Assembly: GCF_902806685.2 (NCBI RefSeq)
Contig: NC_048560.1
Span: 1,218,492-1,282,491 of the forward strand
Direction of reading: 5' to 3'
Source of the DNA: Maniola hyperantus
Taxonomy: Eukaryota; Arthropoda; Insecta; Lepidoptera; Nymphalidae
Length of the DNA stretch: 64,000 bases
How positions within the stretch are numbered: the first letter of the stretch is position 1; each line of letters begins with the position of its first letter. The notes beneath the pieces are model-generated. The model saw nothing but the letters and a program-made list of their open reading frames with translations, ran no database searches and was not told where the DNA came from. The position numbers were made by a program, and so were the translations under genes. Shown here piece after piece: positions 10,259 through 20,529 of this stretch.

Positions 10259-12607
10259 TGTTCCGTATGGTTAGATAGGAACTAGTAAAAAAATCTAGAG
10301 GTGCTCAACTCAATTTGAGCTTTACGCACTGCCAGTTCAGACTGAACTACAGGAGTAATCGCTACTTAAGGTTTTAAAAGGATAGTAGTTTTCACGGGTT
10401 TACACACGAGACTAATCTCGAATCAAACATCATTCTTAAGAACACAATACGTATTTATTATGAAAAATAAAAATCAGTCACACGTATGACAACTGACAAA
10501 ACACTGTCCGTTAGACAAATGAACATAAGACACAATTATATTATATAAATAAGTGACACAACTTATTATATCAATTTATAAATGACAACATTATGAATAA
10601 ATTACACAAAAACACAATAGTATTACTAATGGCAGGGTAATACAGTTTTAAAATTATAAACAAAGTATAGGTACACGAGTTATCTTAATAATTATATACA
10701 ACACACATACGTTAGAAATGATCACTTACTATTAAGTTCTCATATACGCAAGTTCGTATAATTTTCATAACTGAATAGTTGTAAGCTTTCAGATTATGAA
10801 TACGGACATTAATACAACCTAAAGTAGTTGGATCTCATAGGACACGATCGTACAATTAAACTTTAGACCTAATAGTTGTAAGTTATTAAGTCATATAAAA
10901 AACCTACCTGGTTTAACAAAGACTAAATAGTAAACATCGGTTATGTACGACACGATTATCGTTCACTCGAATGTTAACACTCAGTTTAAACGACGACTGA
11001 ACGAAAAAGGTTGGGAACCGACGCTTATTATTCACTCGAAATGGTAACAGGCTTGATATAAATGTTGACCGACAGTCGATACATAAAAAAAACATAGAAC
11101 ACTGTTCCACCGCATCAGCCGGTCTGAATACGGAATCTTAGAGCCTATACTGCTAACACAAGGCCTGTGCCGCAGCCTTCTTTACAACGTTTCACTTTTA
11201 ATTTAATTAACTCGACTGTCGCTACACTTTTATAAACACACTGCCTGTGGAATAAAGTATGATTAGTTTATCAACTAAAAACCAATACACATAATGGTTA
11301 GTACATAAGGGTTAGCACATAAAGATTAGTACGTAAGCATTAGTTACACAATACTAAACATTAGCTAGAACAAATGCAAATAAAGGTTAGTACATAAAGG
11401 TTAACACATAATGGTTAATACATAATGGTTAATACATAATGGTTAATACATAAGCCATCACATTAAAGTTATATAGATATGTAGTACTTCTCACTACATG
11501 ACTTCAAAATGGCCGACGGAAAAGTTCAATTCAAAATGGCCGCCGGAAAAGTTCATTTAAAAATGGCCGTCGGAAAAATTTACTTGTAACTCACTAAGAG
11601 ACACTGAACTTATTACACTTGGGGGCTATATGGTTTTTTAAAACCTTTTGGTCGTAGCGGATACCTGAAGCACTCCACCCGTCGCTGTTGCGAACCCCTC
11701 ACCACTGTTATCCTTAAGATAAGTGGCAGGTTCAACTCTCGACGTCGTTGCTGCTGTCCACCGTGTTCCGCCCGCTGTGGCCGAGGACCTTCCACGATGA
11801 CCCTTAGGCCAGATGGTTGGTTGGCTGCTTGTGGTTGCATGGGCATGCGCCGTGCACCTGCACGCTGCTGCACTGTAGCTGACCGTGGGTGGTAAGGATC
11901 ACGGCTCAGCTGTGAGATGGTTGCTATTGGAGGGCTATTACGGTGAGGAAAGATGCTGTAGATGTCAGCTGTTGCTTGCTATGCTACAACAAGAACAGGT
12001 ACCGGCTGACTCGGTTCACTCACCCTTCGCAGTAGTTCAGCTGATCACAGCTGGGGTTTGATGACCTGGCTACCAGCTGACCATGTAAGGTCAATGACCT
12101 GGGCTACCAGCTGACCATTTAGGGTCAATGACCTGGGCTACCAGCTGACCGCAGCTGGTGTCACTTGCCTCGGTTTTGAAGAGAGGCCACTGACCAGCCT
12201 AAGCTGATCTTTACCTAGCTACTTAGCTATTTAGAAGAGGTACTTTCCCTATCACTGCCCTATTCTAGCACTTTCACTTGTATTACACTGAGACCGAAAA
12301 CTTGAGAACGAATAATGCGTAAAAATCACGCCTTAATATTTACATATTTTGCCTTAGTAAGTACCTCCTCTAATGAGCCAATAAATTGTACTAACCAATT
12401 ATGCATAGATTATGCGACGTTGCCGCTTTATTTCGACTCGCCCTTGGCACATTCCATGCATTTTCCGACACGAGGCATGCCTTCTCTTTCTGACAATTAC
12501 TTACTTTCTCTCTCTACCGAGATACTGTCTCAGATTCGGCTGATCTCGTGTCGGTCCGTTGCTATGGTTACCGAGCGTCTCCCGCGCAGTTTAGCTTGTC
12601 CGTAACA
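10259..12607 (-). repeat. 5' LTR of the BEL/Pao element
   Basis: Near-identical to 2643-4995. It carries a 14-bp insertion (cttaagaacacaat) near 10435 and three rather than four GGTTAATACATAAT units. As the upstream LTR of the minus-strand element it should hold the promoter. No substitution relative to the 3' LTR was noticed in the lines compared. Confidence 0.93.
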
Positions 12608-12611
12608 GTCG

Positions 12612-12895
12612 CTTTTTTTTTAATTAGAGATAGCGAGCAAACGAGCAGGCGGGTCACCTGATGTTAAGTGATTACCGCCGCCCATGAACATTTGCAGCAC
12701 CAGAGGAATCGCCGATGCGTTGCCGGCCTTTTAGGAATCTGTTGGTCCGCCCCTTGAATAACCACATGTTGTAATCTAGTGGGAACACCGCCGATGGGAG
12801 TTGGTTCCACAGTTTGCATGTGCGTGTAAAGAAGGATCTGGCACAGCGGACGGTCGAAGTGCACCAGACACCCAGGTGGTAAAATTCCACGGTTA
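12612..12895 (-). mobile_element. CR1/Jockey-type LINE 3' end
   Basis: On the minus strand it encodes the usual C-terminus of a non-LTR reverse transcriptase, with VWCTSTVRCARSFF and TCKLWNQLPSAVFPLDYN, then a GANVHGRR-like end. A 3' UTR ('cgtttgctcgctatctc') and a poly-A tail (poly-T on the plus strand at 12613) follow. The BEL element is inserted directly at this tail. A plus-strand copy of the same family is at 50470-50785. Confidence 0.75.
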
Positions 12896-13221
12896 CACGG
12901 TGTAATATTGAGCCTTAGGATATAAATATTTATTTTCTGGAAGAGCGAAATAACTAAATGAAAACTGTTAAAACTTCCTGTAGGTAAATAAAAGAAGTCT
13001 TAAAAAATTTACTATCCAAATAATGATTTATTAATAACTTAATTTATATCAAACATCATCTATGTAATGGTCGGGCATTTTTCGTGGTTTCGGTGTGATG
13101 TATTTAGTCACTGGCGTTGTTTCTGTAAACAAAAAGTTCATATCTGTGAACTGTTCAACTGCCTCAAAATATATTTTGGTTAGGCATTGAAAAGATACAT
13201 AAAAATTGCATGTTGTTATCA
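12896..13221. other. AT-rich stretch without recognised content
   Basis: I see no coding exon, tRNA or clear repeat end here. The sequence is AT-rich and intron-like. Confidence 0.4.
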
Positions 13222-13444
13222 GTACCCTTATTATAAACGCGAAAGTGTGTGAGTTTGTTGGTTGGTTGGTTTGTCCTTCAATCACATCGCAACAGAGCAA
13301 CGGACCGACGTAATTTTTTGCATGATTATATTTTAATACCTGGAGAGCGACATTAGGCTACTTTTTATCACGGAAAATCAAAAAGTTTCCACGGGATTTT
13401 TTAAAACCTAAATCCACGCGTACGAAGTTACGGGCATCAGCTAG
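13222..13444 (+). mobile_element. Helitron-like short repeat
   Basis: It starts near 'ttataaacgcgaaagtgtgt', runs through 'cttcaatcacatcgcaac' and ends with the hairpin-forming 'cgcgtacgaagttacg' followed by 'catcagCTAG|T'. CTAG termini preceded by a small hairpin and followed by T are Helitron hallmarks. The family resembles the Lep1-type non-autonomous Helitrons of Lepidoptera (from memory). Confidence 0.55.
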
Positions 13445-13463
13445 TTGAAAATAAAGATGAGGT

Positions 13464-13605
13464 AGGAGAACTAGAGTAACCGACATAGCTCAACAGGTTA
13501 CTAAGCTGAATTGGCAATAGGCAGAGCATATTATAGTTCGTAAAACCGATCGACGTTGGAGTCCCAAAATGCTAGAATGGCGACCTCGCACCAGAAGACG
13601 CAGCA
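13464..13605 (+). mobile_element. RTE-type LINE fragment
   Basis: The sequence parallels the LINE tail at 50935-51310 ('actagagtaac..atagctcaa', then 'gacgttggagtccca'). It corresponds to the end of ORF2 but is broken by indels and lacks the rest of the element. Confidence 0.5.
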
Positions 13606-13809
13606 TTGGAAGACACAACCCAAACCCCCCTCAAAATTCAACTACTAAAGGGGTAAAATATGAGTTTAAAATTTGGCGGACGAGGTCGCGGACATAAGCT
13701 ATTCTTGTATTAATTCGAAAGTGTGTCCATTCTCTTAACAACAATAGTTCAAGAATTTAACTTCTTAGATTTCAATCTAGGTAGCTACCTCCGCAAATTG
13801 GTCGCTAAA

Positions 13810-14311
13810 CTAACTTAAAATAAGAAGATCACCGTTTCCTTCACCATCCTTCTCCTCCTGGGTTTCTTTTTTTTCACGAGTCCCTTCATACCATAGATCT
13901 GCCCCTTCCACATATTCTTGGTCTATTTCATTCTCCTCGTCTTCCTCGAATGTACTTTGTTCAATGTCTTGAGTTTCTTCATTTCCATTATCTGAGTCTT
14001 CCTTATTACCCTCACCCTGGTTTTCCTCATTTTCTATATCTGGACCTTTTTCTTCTTGTATATCTTCGTCATTTTCTTCTTCTGGACATACCTCATATTC
14101 TTGTTCCGGATATTCCTCATATTCTTGGTCTGCATTTTCCACATTTTCTTCTTCTGGATATTCCTCATATTCTTGTTCTGGATATTCCTCATATTCTTGT
14201 TCCGGATATTCCTCATATTCTTGTTCGGGATCTTCCACATTTTCTTGTTCTGGATATTCCTCATATTCTTGTTCTGGATCTTCCACATTTTCCTGATCCA
14301 GATCTTCCTCA
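13810..14311 (-). other. Glu-rich 24-bp minisatellite with long open frame (possible exon)
   Basis: About 14080-14300 consists of imperfect 24-bp units (an eight-residue period of the type EYEEYPEQ on the minus strand). The open frame continues leftward into a less repetitive acidic tail ending DLLILS and a stop, about 158 codons. An AG acceptor-like site (TATATTATACAG) lies just upstream at about 14312. The unit length is a multiple of three, so other frames on both strands are also long and open, and openness alone proves nothing. It could be an exon of an acidic repetitive protein or only a minisatellite. Confidence 0.3.
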
Positions 14312-14354
14312 TCTGTATAATATAAAATTCGAAGTCCTGAATGACTGACTGACT

Positions 14355-14518
14355 GACTGACTAATAATCAACCCATCGCCGGCCCACTACAGAGCACGAG
14401 TCTCTTCTCAGAGTGAGAAGGGTTTGGCCGTAGTCTACCACGCTGGTCAAGTGCGGATTGGTAGACTTTCTTTGTAAAGCTACTCTTTACAAAGAAAGTC
14501 TACCAATCCGCACTTGAC
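14355..14518 (-). repeat. SINE tail fragment ending in a perfect 34-bp foldback
   Basis: 'catcgccggcccactacaga' and the following text are the reverse complement of the 3' part of the tRNA-derived SINE at 22773-23063. The fragment ends in an inverted duplication: 14446-14479 and 14485-14518 are perfect reverse complements around the 5-base loop CTACT. The arms contain SINE text ('gtgcggattggtagac'). Confidence 0.7.
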
Positions 14519-14639
14519 ACTATCCACTAAGAAAGAATTTTTTGAAGAATTAAATGAGGGTTGGAAGTTATATATTTTTTTTATTATTTTCACCTTTACG
14601 TTCTTCTGAACTCTGTTTAAAGAGTTATACTTTTTTTAT

Positions 14640-14948
14640 TCTGATACAAGTTAGTCCTTGGCTGTGATCTCACCTGGTGGTAAGTGATGATGCAGTCTAA
14701 GCAGTATGGCAGTTTCATTAAACCCATACTCCTGATCGGTTTCTATGCATCATCGTACTGAAACGCTAAATCGCTAGGCGGCACGGCTTTGTCGGTAGGG
14801 TAGTAACTAGCCACGGCCGAAGTCTCCCACCAGACCAGACCAAAGACAATTTAGAAATTATAAATTTCCAAATTGCCCCTGCCAGGACTCGAACCCGGGA
14901 CCTCCCACTTAAAACCACAGCGCTCACCACTGAGCTAGAGAGGTCGAC
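14640..14948 (-). mobile_element. tRNA-derived SINE (family 1), near full length
   Basis: It is the reverse complement of the element at 17263-17588. The tRNA-like head lies at the right end, with box B visible as 'gaaccCGGGAcc' in reverse and box A as 'cactgagctagagaggtc'. The tail 'cacctggtggtaagtgatga' is at the left. Confidence 0.7.
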
Positions 14949-15006
14949 AAGGTAGCACCATTGTTTAGCAACTTTGTTTCTTTTGAAAGAATATTTATTT
15001 TAAATA

Positions 15007-15217
15007 CTAGATGATACCCGCGACTTCGTCCGTGTGGATTTAGTTTTTAAAAACCCGGTGAGAACTCTTTGATTTTCCGGGATGAAAAGTAGCTTATGTC
15101 CTTCCCCGGGATGTAAGCTAACTCTGTAACAAATTTCATCAAAATCGGTTAAACTGTGGGGCCGTAAAACGCTAACGGACAGACAGACAGACACTTTCGC
15201 ATTTATTATATTAGTAT
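15007..15217 (-). mobile_element. Helitron-like short repeat
   Basis: The plus strand starts CTAGATGATACCCGCGACTT, the reverse complement of a hairpin plus CTAG end. The body has 'tttgattttccggga' and ends with (GACA)n and 'cgcatttattatattagta'. It is a compact copy of the commonest Helitron-like family in the window. Confidence 0.6.
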
Positions 15218-15332
15218 GGATTTGTATTTTAAATGCGCTTACTGCTAGTAGGAATATAACTGCCAACTGAAATAAATTCAAATTGTAATATTCTTAAACC
15301 ATTTTTTACTTACCTACTCATTTTATATCTCT

Positions 15333-15516
15333 TCTATAATATAAAAATGAATCACTAAATATGTTGCTGATCGCAAATCTCGAGAACAGCTGAACCGATT
15401 TCGCTAATTCTTTTTTTTTTATATTCCTTGAAGTACGAGGATGGTTCTTACGGAGAGAAAAATTTAAAAAATTTGAATCGACTGTTAGGCGGAACGAAGT
15501 TCGCCAGGGCAGCTAG
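15333..15516 (+). mobile_element. Helitron-like short repeat, apparently complete
   Basis: A 5' TC (TCTATAATATAA) and a 3' palindrome GGAACGAAGTTCGCC followed by 'agggcagCTAG|T' give both Helitron-type ends in only ~184 bp, too short to encode anything. A second, diverged copy follows immediately. Confidence 0.6.
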
Positions 15517-15716
15517 TATATTATAAAAATGAATCGCTGAATGTGTTGCTGATCGTAAATATCGAGAACAGCTGAAACGATTTTGCTAATTCTTTTTTCA
15601 TAATATTCCTTGAAGTACGGGGAAGGATCTTACGGAAAGAAAAATTTTAAAAATTCCTGAAAAAGAGTCCACTATACGAAGACGTTATGCGGTACGAAGT
15701 TCGCCGGGGCAGCTAG
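15517..15716 (+). mobile_element. Helitron-like short repeat, tandem second copy
   Basis: It repeats the wording of 15333-15516 ('gttgctgatcg', 'cgagaacagctgaa', 'ccttgaagtacggggaagga') and ends in 'ggggcagCTAG|T'. The two are arranged head to tail without a spacer. Confidence 0.6.
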
Positions 15717-16276
15717 TTTTGCATAAATAAAAGAATATTACAAGTACTAAAGCGATATTTGTCCTAAAAGCTGTGTTGAGACACATTTCGGATGTTCAAA
15801 GAATCAAGTTTTAGCCTCAAAAACTACTTTGAGCTGTGCGTTGATAGATCAGTCAGTCAGTCACTTATCAAAAAGAGACAACTTGCGTACAAAATAACTG
15901 CTACACTTTCTCGAAAAGCGCATTAGCATTTGGTGTTAAAATTTTTAATCATTTACCACTCAATATAAAAAAAACAGAAGGCAATATGTTTAAAAATAAA
16001 TTAAGAAATTGGTCAATTAGTAAGGCCTTTTATAATATTAATGATTATTTTTCCGACCCAAATGTCGACCAATAGAATTGCACCATTCGACGTCACGTGG
16101 TACAACCTACATGGTATTATACTGATAATTTTTTGAAAATTTTCTCTGGTAGTTGCTATATATAAAAAACAAACATGATCCAGTCAAATTAACCACACGT
16201 CAAACTGACAGGTTGAATTCAATTGTGAAAATTGGAGATTTTGGCCGACATTTGGGACGGAAAAATAATCCCCCGA
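15717..16276. other. Non-coding stretch with Helitron remnant
   Basis: About 15790-15870 holds 'gagctgtgcgttgatagatc' and (AGTC)n text from the (GACT)-containing Helitron-like family, truncated. The rest is AT-rich with no exon I can support. Confidence 0.4.
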
Positions 16277-16444
16277 ATACCACACGAGCTTCAAAATTAT
16301 CTGGCATTTCCCTCAAGGTTCCCTGCAAACAAATAAAGTCGTCAAGTTTTTCAGGAACCTAACCTGAAAAACTTGACTCCTTCATTTGTTTGCAACGAAC
16401 CTATCGGGAAATACCCGATAATTTTGAAGCTCTTGTGGTATTAT
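16277..16444. mobile_element. Foldback MITE
   Basis: Two halves are imperfect reverse complements meeting near 16360. The outer arms are 'aataccacacgagcttcaaa' and 'tttgaagctcttgtggtatt', and the inner arms are around 'gtcaagtttttcaggaacct'. Two diverged long arms with no coding content are typical of a foldback element. No target duplication is clear. Confidence 0.6.
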
Positions 16445-16954
16445 AAGTGAGTATTTTTATGAAAATTATTGATGTAAGTATAGTATGTAAGTAGGTAGTG
16501 TTTTTTAGTTTAGTAAACAAAATAGTTAAAAATTGTAATATTTAAAAAATATTGTATATAACCAGTATTGCACGCCACAAAGTGGCAAACTGTTAGAACT
16601 TTATAACAAGTATAACACCTAATGTACCTACACAGTTAATGCAATAAAATTTATTCTATTCTATTCTATTCATCTTTTTCTTTTATATAATTAGATAACG
16701 AACTTTTCACTTTTCACTGAAAAATAACCTTGTGGCTAAATCCTAGTGTTTCTAAATGATAAAACTCACTTTTGATAGGTCCATCAGTGGTACACCTAGT
16801 AGACTTAGTAATGTTGTTATCATTGGTGCCTTCACTGCTATCTGTGCCATTGTAGCCTGCAAACCATAGAAACATTACAACTACACAGAGGCAGACTACC
16901 CCTAAGGCAAACTAGGCAGGTGCCTAGGGGCGCGAGATACGAAGGGGCGTGGGT
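16445..16954. other. AT-rich stretch without recognised content
   Basis: It contains an ATTCT run near 16655-16672 and AT-rich text, with no exon, tRNA or clear repeat end. Confidence 0.35.
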
Positions 16955-17068
16955 TTAATAAAAACTTCTATATCCCTTCCAGCCAGGTTAGCCCGCTTCC
17001 ATCTTAAACTGCATCATCACTTACCACCAGGTGAGATTGCAGTCAAGGGCTAACTTGTATCTGGATAA
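16955..17068 (+). repeat. SINE family 1 tail fragment
   Basis: It carries 'gggtttaataaaaact', 'gcatcatcacttaccaccag' and 'gtcaagggctaact', matching the 3' half of the element at 17263-17588. The tRNA-like head is missing. Confidence 0.6.
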
Positions 17069-17262
17069 AAAAAGTAAAGTAAATAATTTCGATAATTTAA
17101 ATTTATATCTATATTTATACCTAGAACTAAAATGTAACACACTGCAATCACTTGACGGAGCTTCGCGTAGATAGTGAATAGTATTTTTAGTAAATAATAT
17201 TATTATTTAAAAAAAAGTTTAATTAAGCAGCTACATTCAAATGTATTTATTTTATAATTTTT

Positions 17263-17588
17263 TGACGACCTCCCTGGCGCAGTGGTGAGCGCTGTGGTCT
17301 TAATAGTGGTAGGTCCCGGGTTCGATTCCTGGCAGGGGTTTGGAATTTTATAATTTCTAAATTTCTGGTCTGGTCTGGTGGGAGGCTTCGGCCGTGGCTA
17401 GTTACCACCCTACCGGCAAAGCCGTGCCGCCAAGCGATTTAGCGTTCCGGTACGATGCCGTGTAGGAACCAAAGGGGTATGGGTTTAATAAAAACTGCCA
17501 TAACCCGTCCAGGTTAGCCCGCTATCATCTTAGACTGCATCATCACTTACCACCAGGTGAGATTGCAGTCAAGGGCTAACTGAAAAAA
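17263..17588 (+). mobile_element. tRNA-derived SINE (family 1), full length
   Basis: The head shows a polymerase III box A (CTGGCGCAGTGGTGAGCG) and box B (GGGTTCGATTCCTGG) in tRNA-like spacing. The body carries 'ggtctggtctggtggga' and 'taccggcaaagccgtgccgc', and the tail ends 'aagggctaactgaaaaaata'. Other copies or pieces lie at 1411, 14640, 16955, 17922, 22197 and 43673. Confidence 0.75.
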
Positions 17589-17605
17589 TAGGCCAAATTG
17601 TGGTC

Positions 17606-17712
17606 TGCCAATCCGCACTTGGTCAGCGTGGTAGATTATGGCCAAAACCCTTCTCACTCGTAAGAGGAGACCCGTGCTCTGTAGTGAGCCGGCGATGGGT
17701 TGATCATGATGA
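17606..17712 (+). repeat. SINE family 2 tail fragment
   Basis: 'ctgccaatccgcacttggtc' through 'gccggcgatgggttgatcat' matches the 3' part of the SINE at 22773-23063. It was joined behind the family 1 SINE. Confidence 0.6.
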
Positions 17713-17731
17713 AGTGCCCAGGTAGGCACTA

Positions 17732-17820
17732 CAGTGGCGTGCAGCTCTTAGAGGCATAAAAGCGCTGCTTACCTTAATTTAAATATCTCATATTGACTTC
17801 AACACCTGTGCACGCCACTC
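17732..17820. mobile_element. hAT-like mini-element, second copy of family
   Basis: The ends CAGTGGCGTGCA and TGCACGCCACT are the same terminal inverted repeats as the 60250-60662 element. The interior 'agaggcataaaagcgctgct' also matches. No exact 8-bp duplication is visible here. Confidence 0.5.
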
Positions 17821-17921
17821 GGTAGTCGGTACTAGGTAGTCAATAATACTTACTCATTTTTAACGCACCATGCAACTCTGTAAATCATTTTTGAACACGT
17901 TGTTATATGGAAATAGTTCTT

Positions 17922-18080
17922 AGCCTCCCTGGCGTAGTGGTGAATGCTGTGGCATTATAAGTGCGAGGTCTGAGGTTCTATTCCCGACAGGGGTAATTTG
18001 GGCAATTATAATTTCTACAATAAAATCATATTTAGGATCGCAGCCTGTGGCTAACTTGTCTAGGACTGCGGTTAAAAATA
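17922..18080 (+). repeat. SINE family 1, 5' part, diverged
   Basis: 'agcctccctggcgtagtggt' is the tRNA-like head with box B-like 'gaggttctattcccgac'. The body fades after about 100 bp. Near 18080-18115 lies 'gttcgcgataggtcgagatg', an end fragment of the foldback MITE seen at 51540-51688. Confidence 0.5.
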
Positions 18081-18219
18081 TTAGAAGTATAGTTCGCGAT
18101 AGGTCGAGATGGCAATCTCAGTTAAAGGCTAAATGTTATCGAATTAGTTAAGTATACTTACCCATAGCTTCAATACCTAAAAGGATTTTCAAAATATTAT
18201 TTTAAAATATTAATATAGC

Positions 18220-18514
18220 CAGTACTCGTAGTACAAGATTTTACGTCTCACCAAACGAAACCAAATTCGAGAGTCGAAATATTTCCGCGTTACAGTAAAA
18301 TGGACCTAAAAAGCCTTGAATTGAAGTCAAATATTCAATGCCACTGATTTTAATTTCGCAATGTTTCCACTTGGAGCGCTGGCTGTAGAAGTGTAGACAA
18401 ACTTGAGCTTTAAAACAAGGCATTTAAAATCCAGTTTACTGTAACGCGGAAGTATTTCGACTCTCGAATTTGGTTTGGTTTGGTGAGACGTAAAATCTTG
18501 TACTACGGGTACTG
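18220..18514. mobile_element. Long-TIR MITE
   Basis: Arms of about 80 bases (18220-18302 and 18432-18514) are near-perfect reverse complements. They start 'cagtactcgtagtacaag' and include 'ttcgagagtcgaaata' and 'ccgcgttacagtaaa'. The unique middle is ~130 bp with no significant coding frame. Confidence 0.75.
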
Positions 18515-19375
18515 ATCTTTAAAAGGTTGTTATACACAAGAATAAATTAATAATATTTTTACTGACTTGATAATCTTTCTCCATACACTGAAAAATTACA
18601 AATTAATGAATAAAAATTACCTGTATACCTACTTAATTTGAAAAAAAATCAAAAAGGCTGTACCTACCTGCCTACCTGCCTGCGTTCATAAGTCACAAGG
18701 TAATTATACAAAAAAAAACTTACTAGGATCTAAAAAAAGGAATAATTTATTAATTTTAATTAATATAAAAGTAAGTAAATACTTATGGTACTTAATTAAT
18801 TTGATCCTCCTAAGACTTAAATAAATGAAACGCTTTTACTGCCATCTAGTATCGAATAGCAGAAAACTTTAATTTTCTTTTGAAACAAAATAATCATTTT
18901 CATAACTTTCACAAGTCTAATAACTTTAAATATAAATTTAAATTAATTAAAAAAATGAAATAATTTCGTAATACTACTAAAGTACTTACAATGTCTACGT
19001 TGACTTTCTACACCTAATTAAGAAAAAAAAATTAAACTAAATTTAGTGTAATTTAAAATACAAATACCTAAGTAGGTACCTAATAAAAAAAACTAACCTT
19101 TAAAAGTTATATTCATACATTTGTAAATCGCTAAATTTGATAAATGTAGCTGTAAAAGAGATACATGTAGTTATTATATCAGAAGACATTAATTTTCGAA
19201 AAATATATTAGTTTCGATTGGTCCATCAGCTGTTTACCATAATTATAAAACTCAGTTTTTAAATTCATTTACGGCCTTAGGCCCTTAGATGATAATTCAC
19301 TTTGATAGTAGTCATTTACACAAATTAGGTACCTATTTGTGACGGTGATAGTTAACAAAATTAATATTATAATAT
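18515..19375. other. AT-rich stretch without gene
   Basis: Low-complexity AT-rich text with poly-A/T runs and ACCTACCT-type repeats. No exon is supported. Confidence 0.45.
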
Positions 19376-19580
19376 AAGTTAAAGGAAAAGCTAACTGACT
19401 GACTGATCTATCAACGCACAGCTCAAACCACTGGACAGATCGGGCTGAAAGGCATACAGATAGCTATTATAACGTAGGCATTCACTAAAAAAGGATTTTT
19501 GAAAATTCAACCCCTAAGGGGGTAAACAGGTCTTTAAAATTTGTGTAATCTACGCCGACGAAGTCGTGGGCATAACCTAG
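19376..19580 (+). mobile_element. Helitron-like repeat with (GACT)n
   Basis: It begins near 'ggaaaagctaactgactgac', continues 'gatctatcaacgcacagctc' and 'gaaaattcaacccctaaggg', and ends 'gacgaagtcgtgggcataacCTAG|T'. It belongs to the same family as 52533-52745 and 55661-55883. Confidence 0.55.
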
Positions 19581-19597
19581 TAGGTAGGTAGGTACTT

Positions 19598-19685
19598 AAT
19601 AAATCGCAGGGAGCCGCTGGATGGCGGCGGCGCAAGACCGTGGCGTGTGGAAGTCCCTACACGAGACCTATCGGTTGATGACAGA
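19598..19685 (+). repeat. RTE LINE tail fragment
   Basis: 'gtggcgtgtggaagtcccta' and 'gacctatcggttgatga' match the very end of the LINE at 50935-51310, so this is a severely 5'-truncated insertion or remnant. Confidence 0.5.
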
Positions 19686-20197
19686 TACTATTTATCCACT
19701 CCTCGGTATTTAGTGATGATTATGATGAAATCTACGTTAGATTTTTTACGTTGATAAAGAATGTCGTCAAAACGTACCAAATTGCAGTTAAAATAAAAAG
19801 TTACCAAAACATAAAGCAAAACCTTCGTCCGCGTTTCAAATCCATTTTTAACGATACAATTGTCCAGCATAATTCTCATTCCCTTACTACGTAAAATATA
19901 CACTATTGTGTTGTGAAACTTCAGAACAAGGTCGCTACGAGCATCAAATTTTATGCTACGATAAAATTGCCTAAGCTTAACGCGCATAAAATATTATATT
20001 TGCGAATTGAATTCAAGTTTACGATGTATTTTACTTGTGCTACAATATTTTTTAGAATGTGTCTGATTATATTTTAGAGAAGGTTTGCCTTTAGAATCTT
20101 TGAAGGTTCTAATTTAGGTATTTACTTTGTTTCCATAGCCGTGAGGGCTATGAGGGCAAAAAGAATTTGCACCCTATATAACTTGGGGTATCGGTCT
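19686..20197. other. AT-rich stretch without gene
   Basis: A minus-strand open frame of 99 codons at 19688-19987 shows no domain, no splice logic and AT-driven composition, so I do not call it. Nothing else is seen. Confidence 0.4.
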
Positions 20198-20402
20198 TAG
20201 AAGCCCTGGAGCCTAGCGATTAACGTCCGCCTCTTATTCGAGAGGTCGAGGGTTCCGGGCATCTAACTTTTTGGATAAGTAACACTTGCTACTACATCAT
20301 CGCGAGGAACACTTAGCCAGTGTAGCGAACTATGGCCTAAACCTTCTTCATTCTGAAAGGAGACCCGTGCTTAGTAGTGGGCTGGCGATGGGTTGATGAA
20401 GA
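20198..20402 (+). repeat. SINE family 2-like element, diverged
   Basis: The head 'gagcctagcgattaacgtcc' with box B-like 'gtcgagggttccgggc' is followed by 'ccgtgcttagtagtgggctg' and 'gcgatgggttgatgaag'. It ends about 130 bp before the cuticle exon, so it lies in that gene's intron. Confidence 0.5.
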
Positions 20403-20529
20403 GTCAGTTCGCGACCATATTATTGTCTCGATAGCCACATGCACTATTCGAAGGCTTAGGTCTTAGAAATATTTTGAGGATTAGAATGTGACTTAGCGTG
20501 ATTATAATTTTCCCCTTATCTCATTCCAG

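Larger units (their letters stand above)
2643..12607 (-). mobile_element. Complete BEL/Pao-family LTR retrotransposon with 5-bp target duplication
   Basis: Two ~2.35-kb direct LTRs (2643-4995 and 10259-12607) begin TGTTCC and end GTAACA on the plus strand. They enclose a minus-strand gag-pol region with the BEL/Pao order: gag with Cys/His knuckles, protease, RT, RNase H, integrase. The flanking GTCGC at 2638-2642 recurs at 12608-12612. PBS and PPT sit directly against the LTRs. The LTRs differ only by about five indels with no substitution noticed, which points to a recent insertion. The coding region, however, is frameshifted at least eight times and the integrase core is deleted, so this copy cannot be autonomous as it reads. 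It landed next to the poly-T tail of a minus-strand LINE. Confidence 0.93.

Noticed and set aside
17263..17340. tRNA genes at SINE heads (also 22773, 48600, 49028)
   Set aside because: Boxes A and B are tRNA-like, but acceptor stems do not close and each is followed by a common SINE body, so these are SINE promoters and not tRNA genes.
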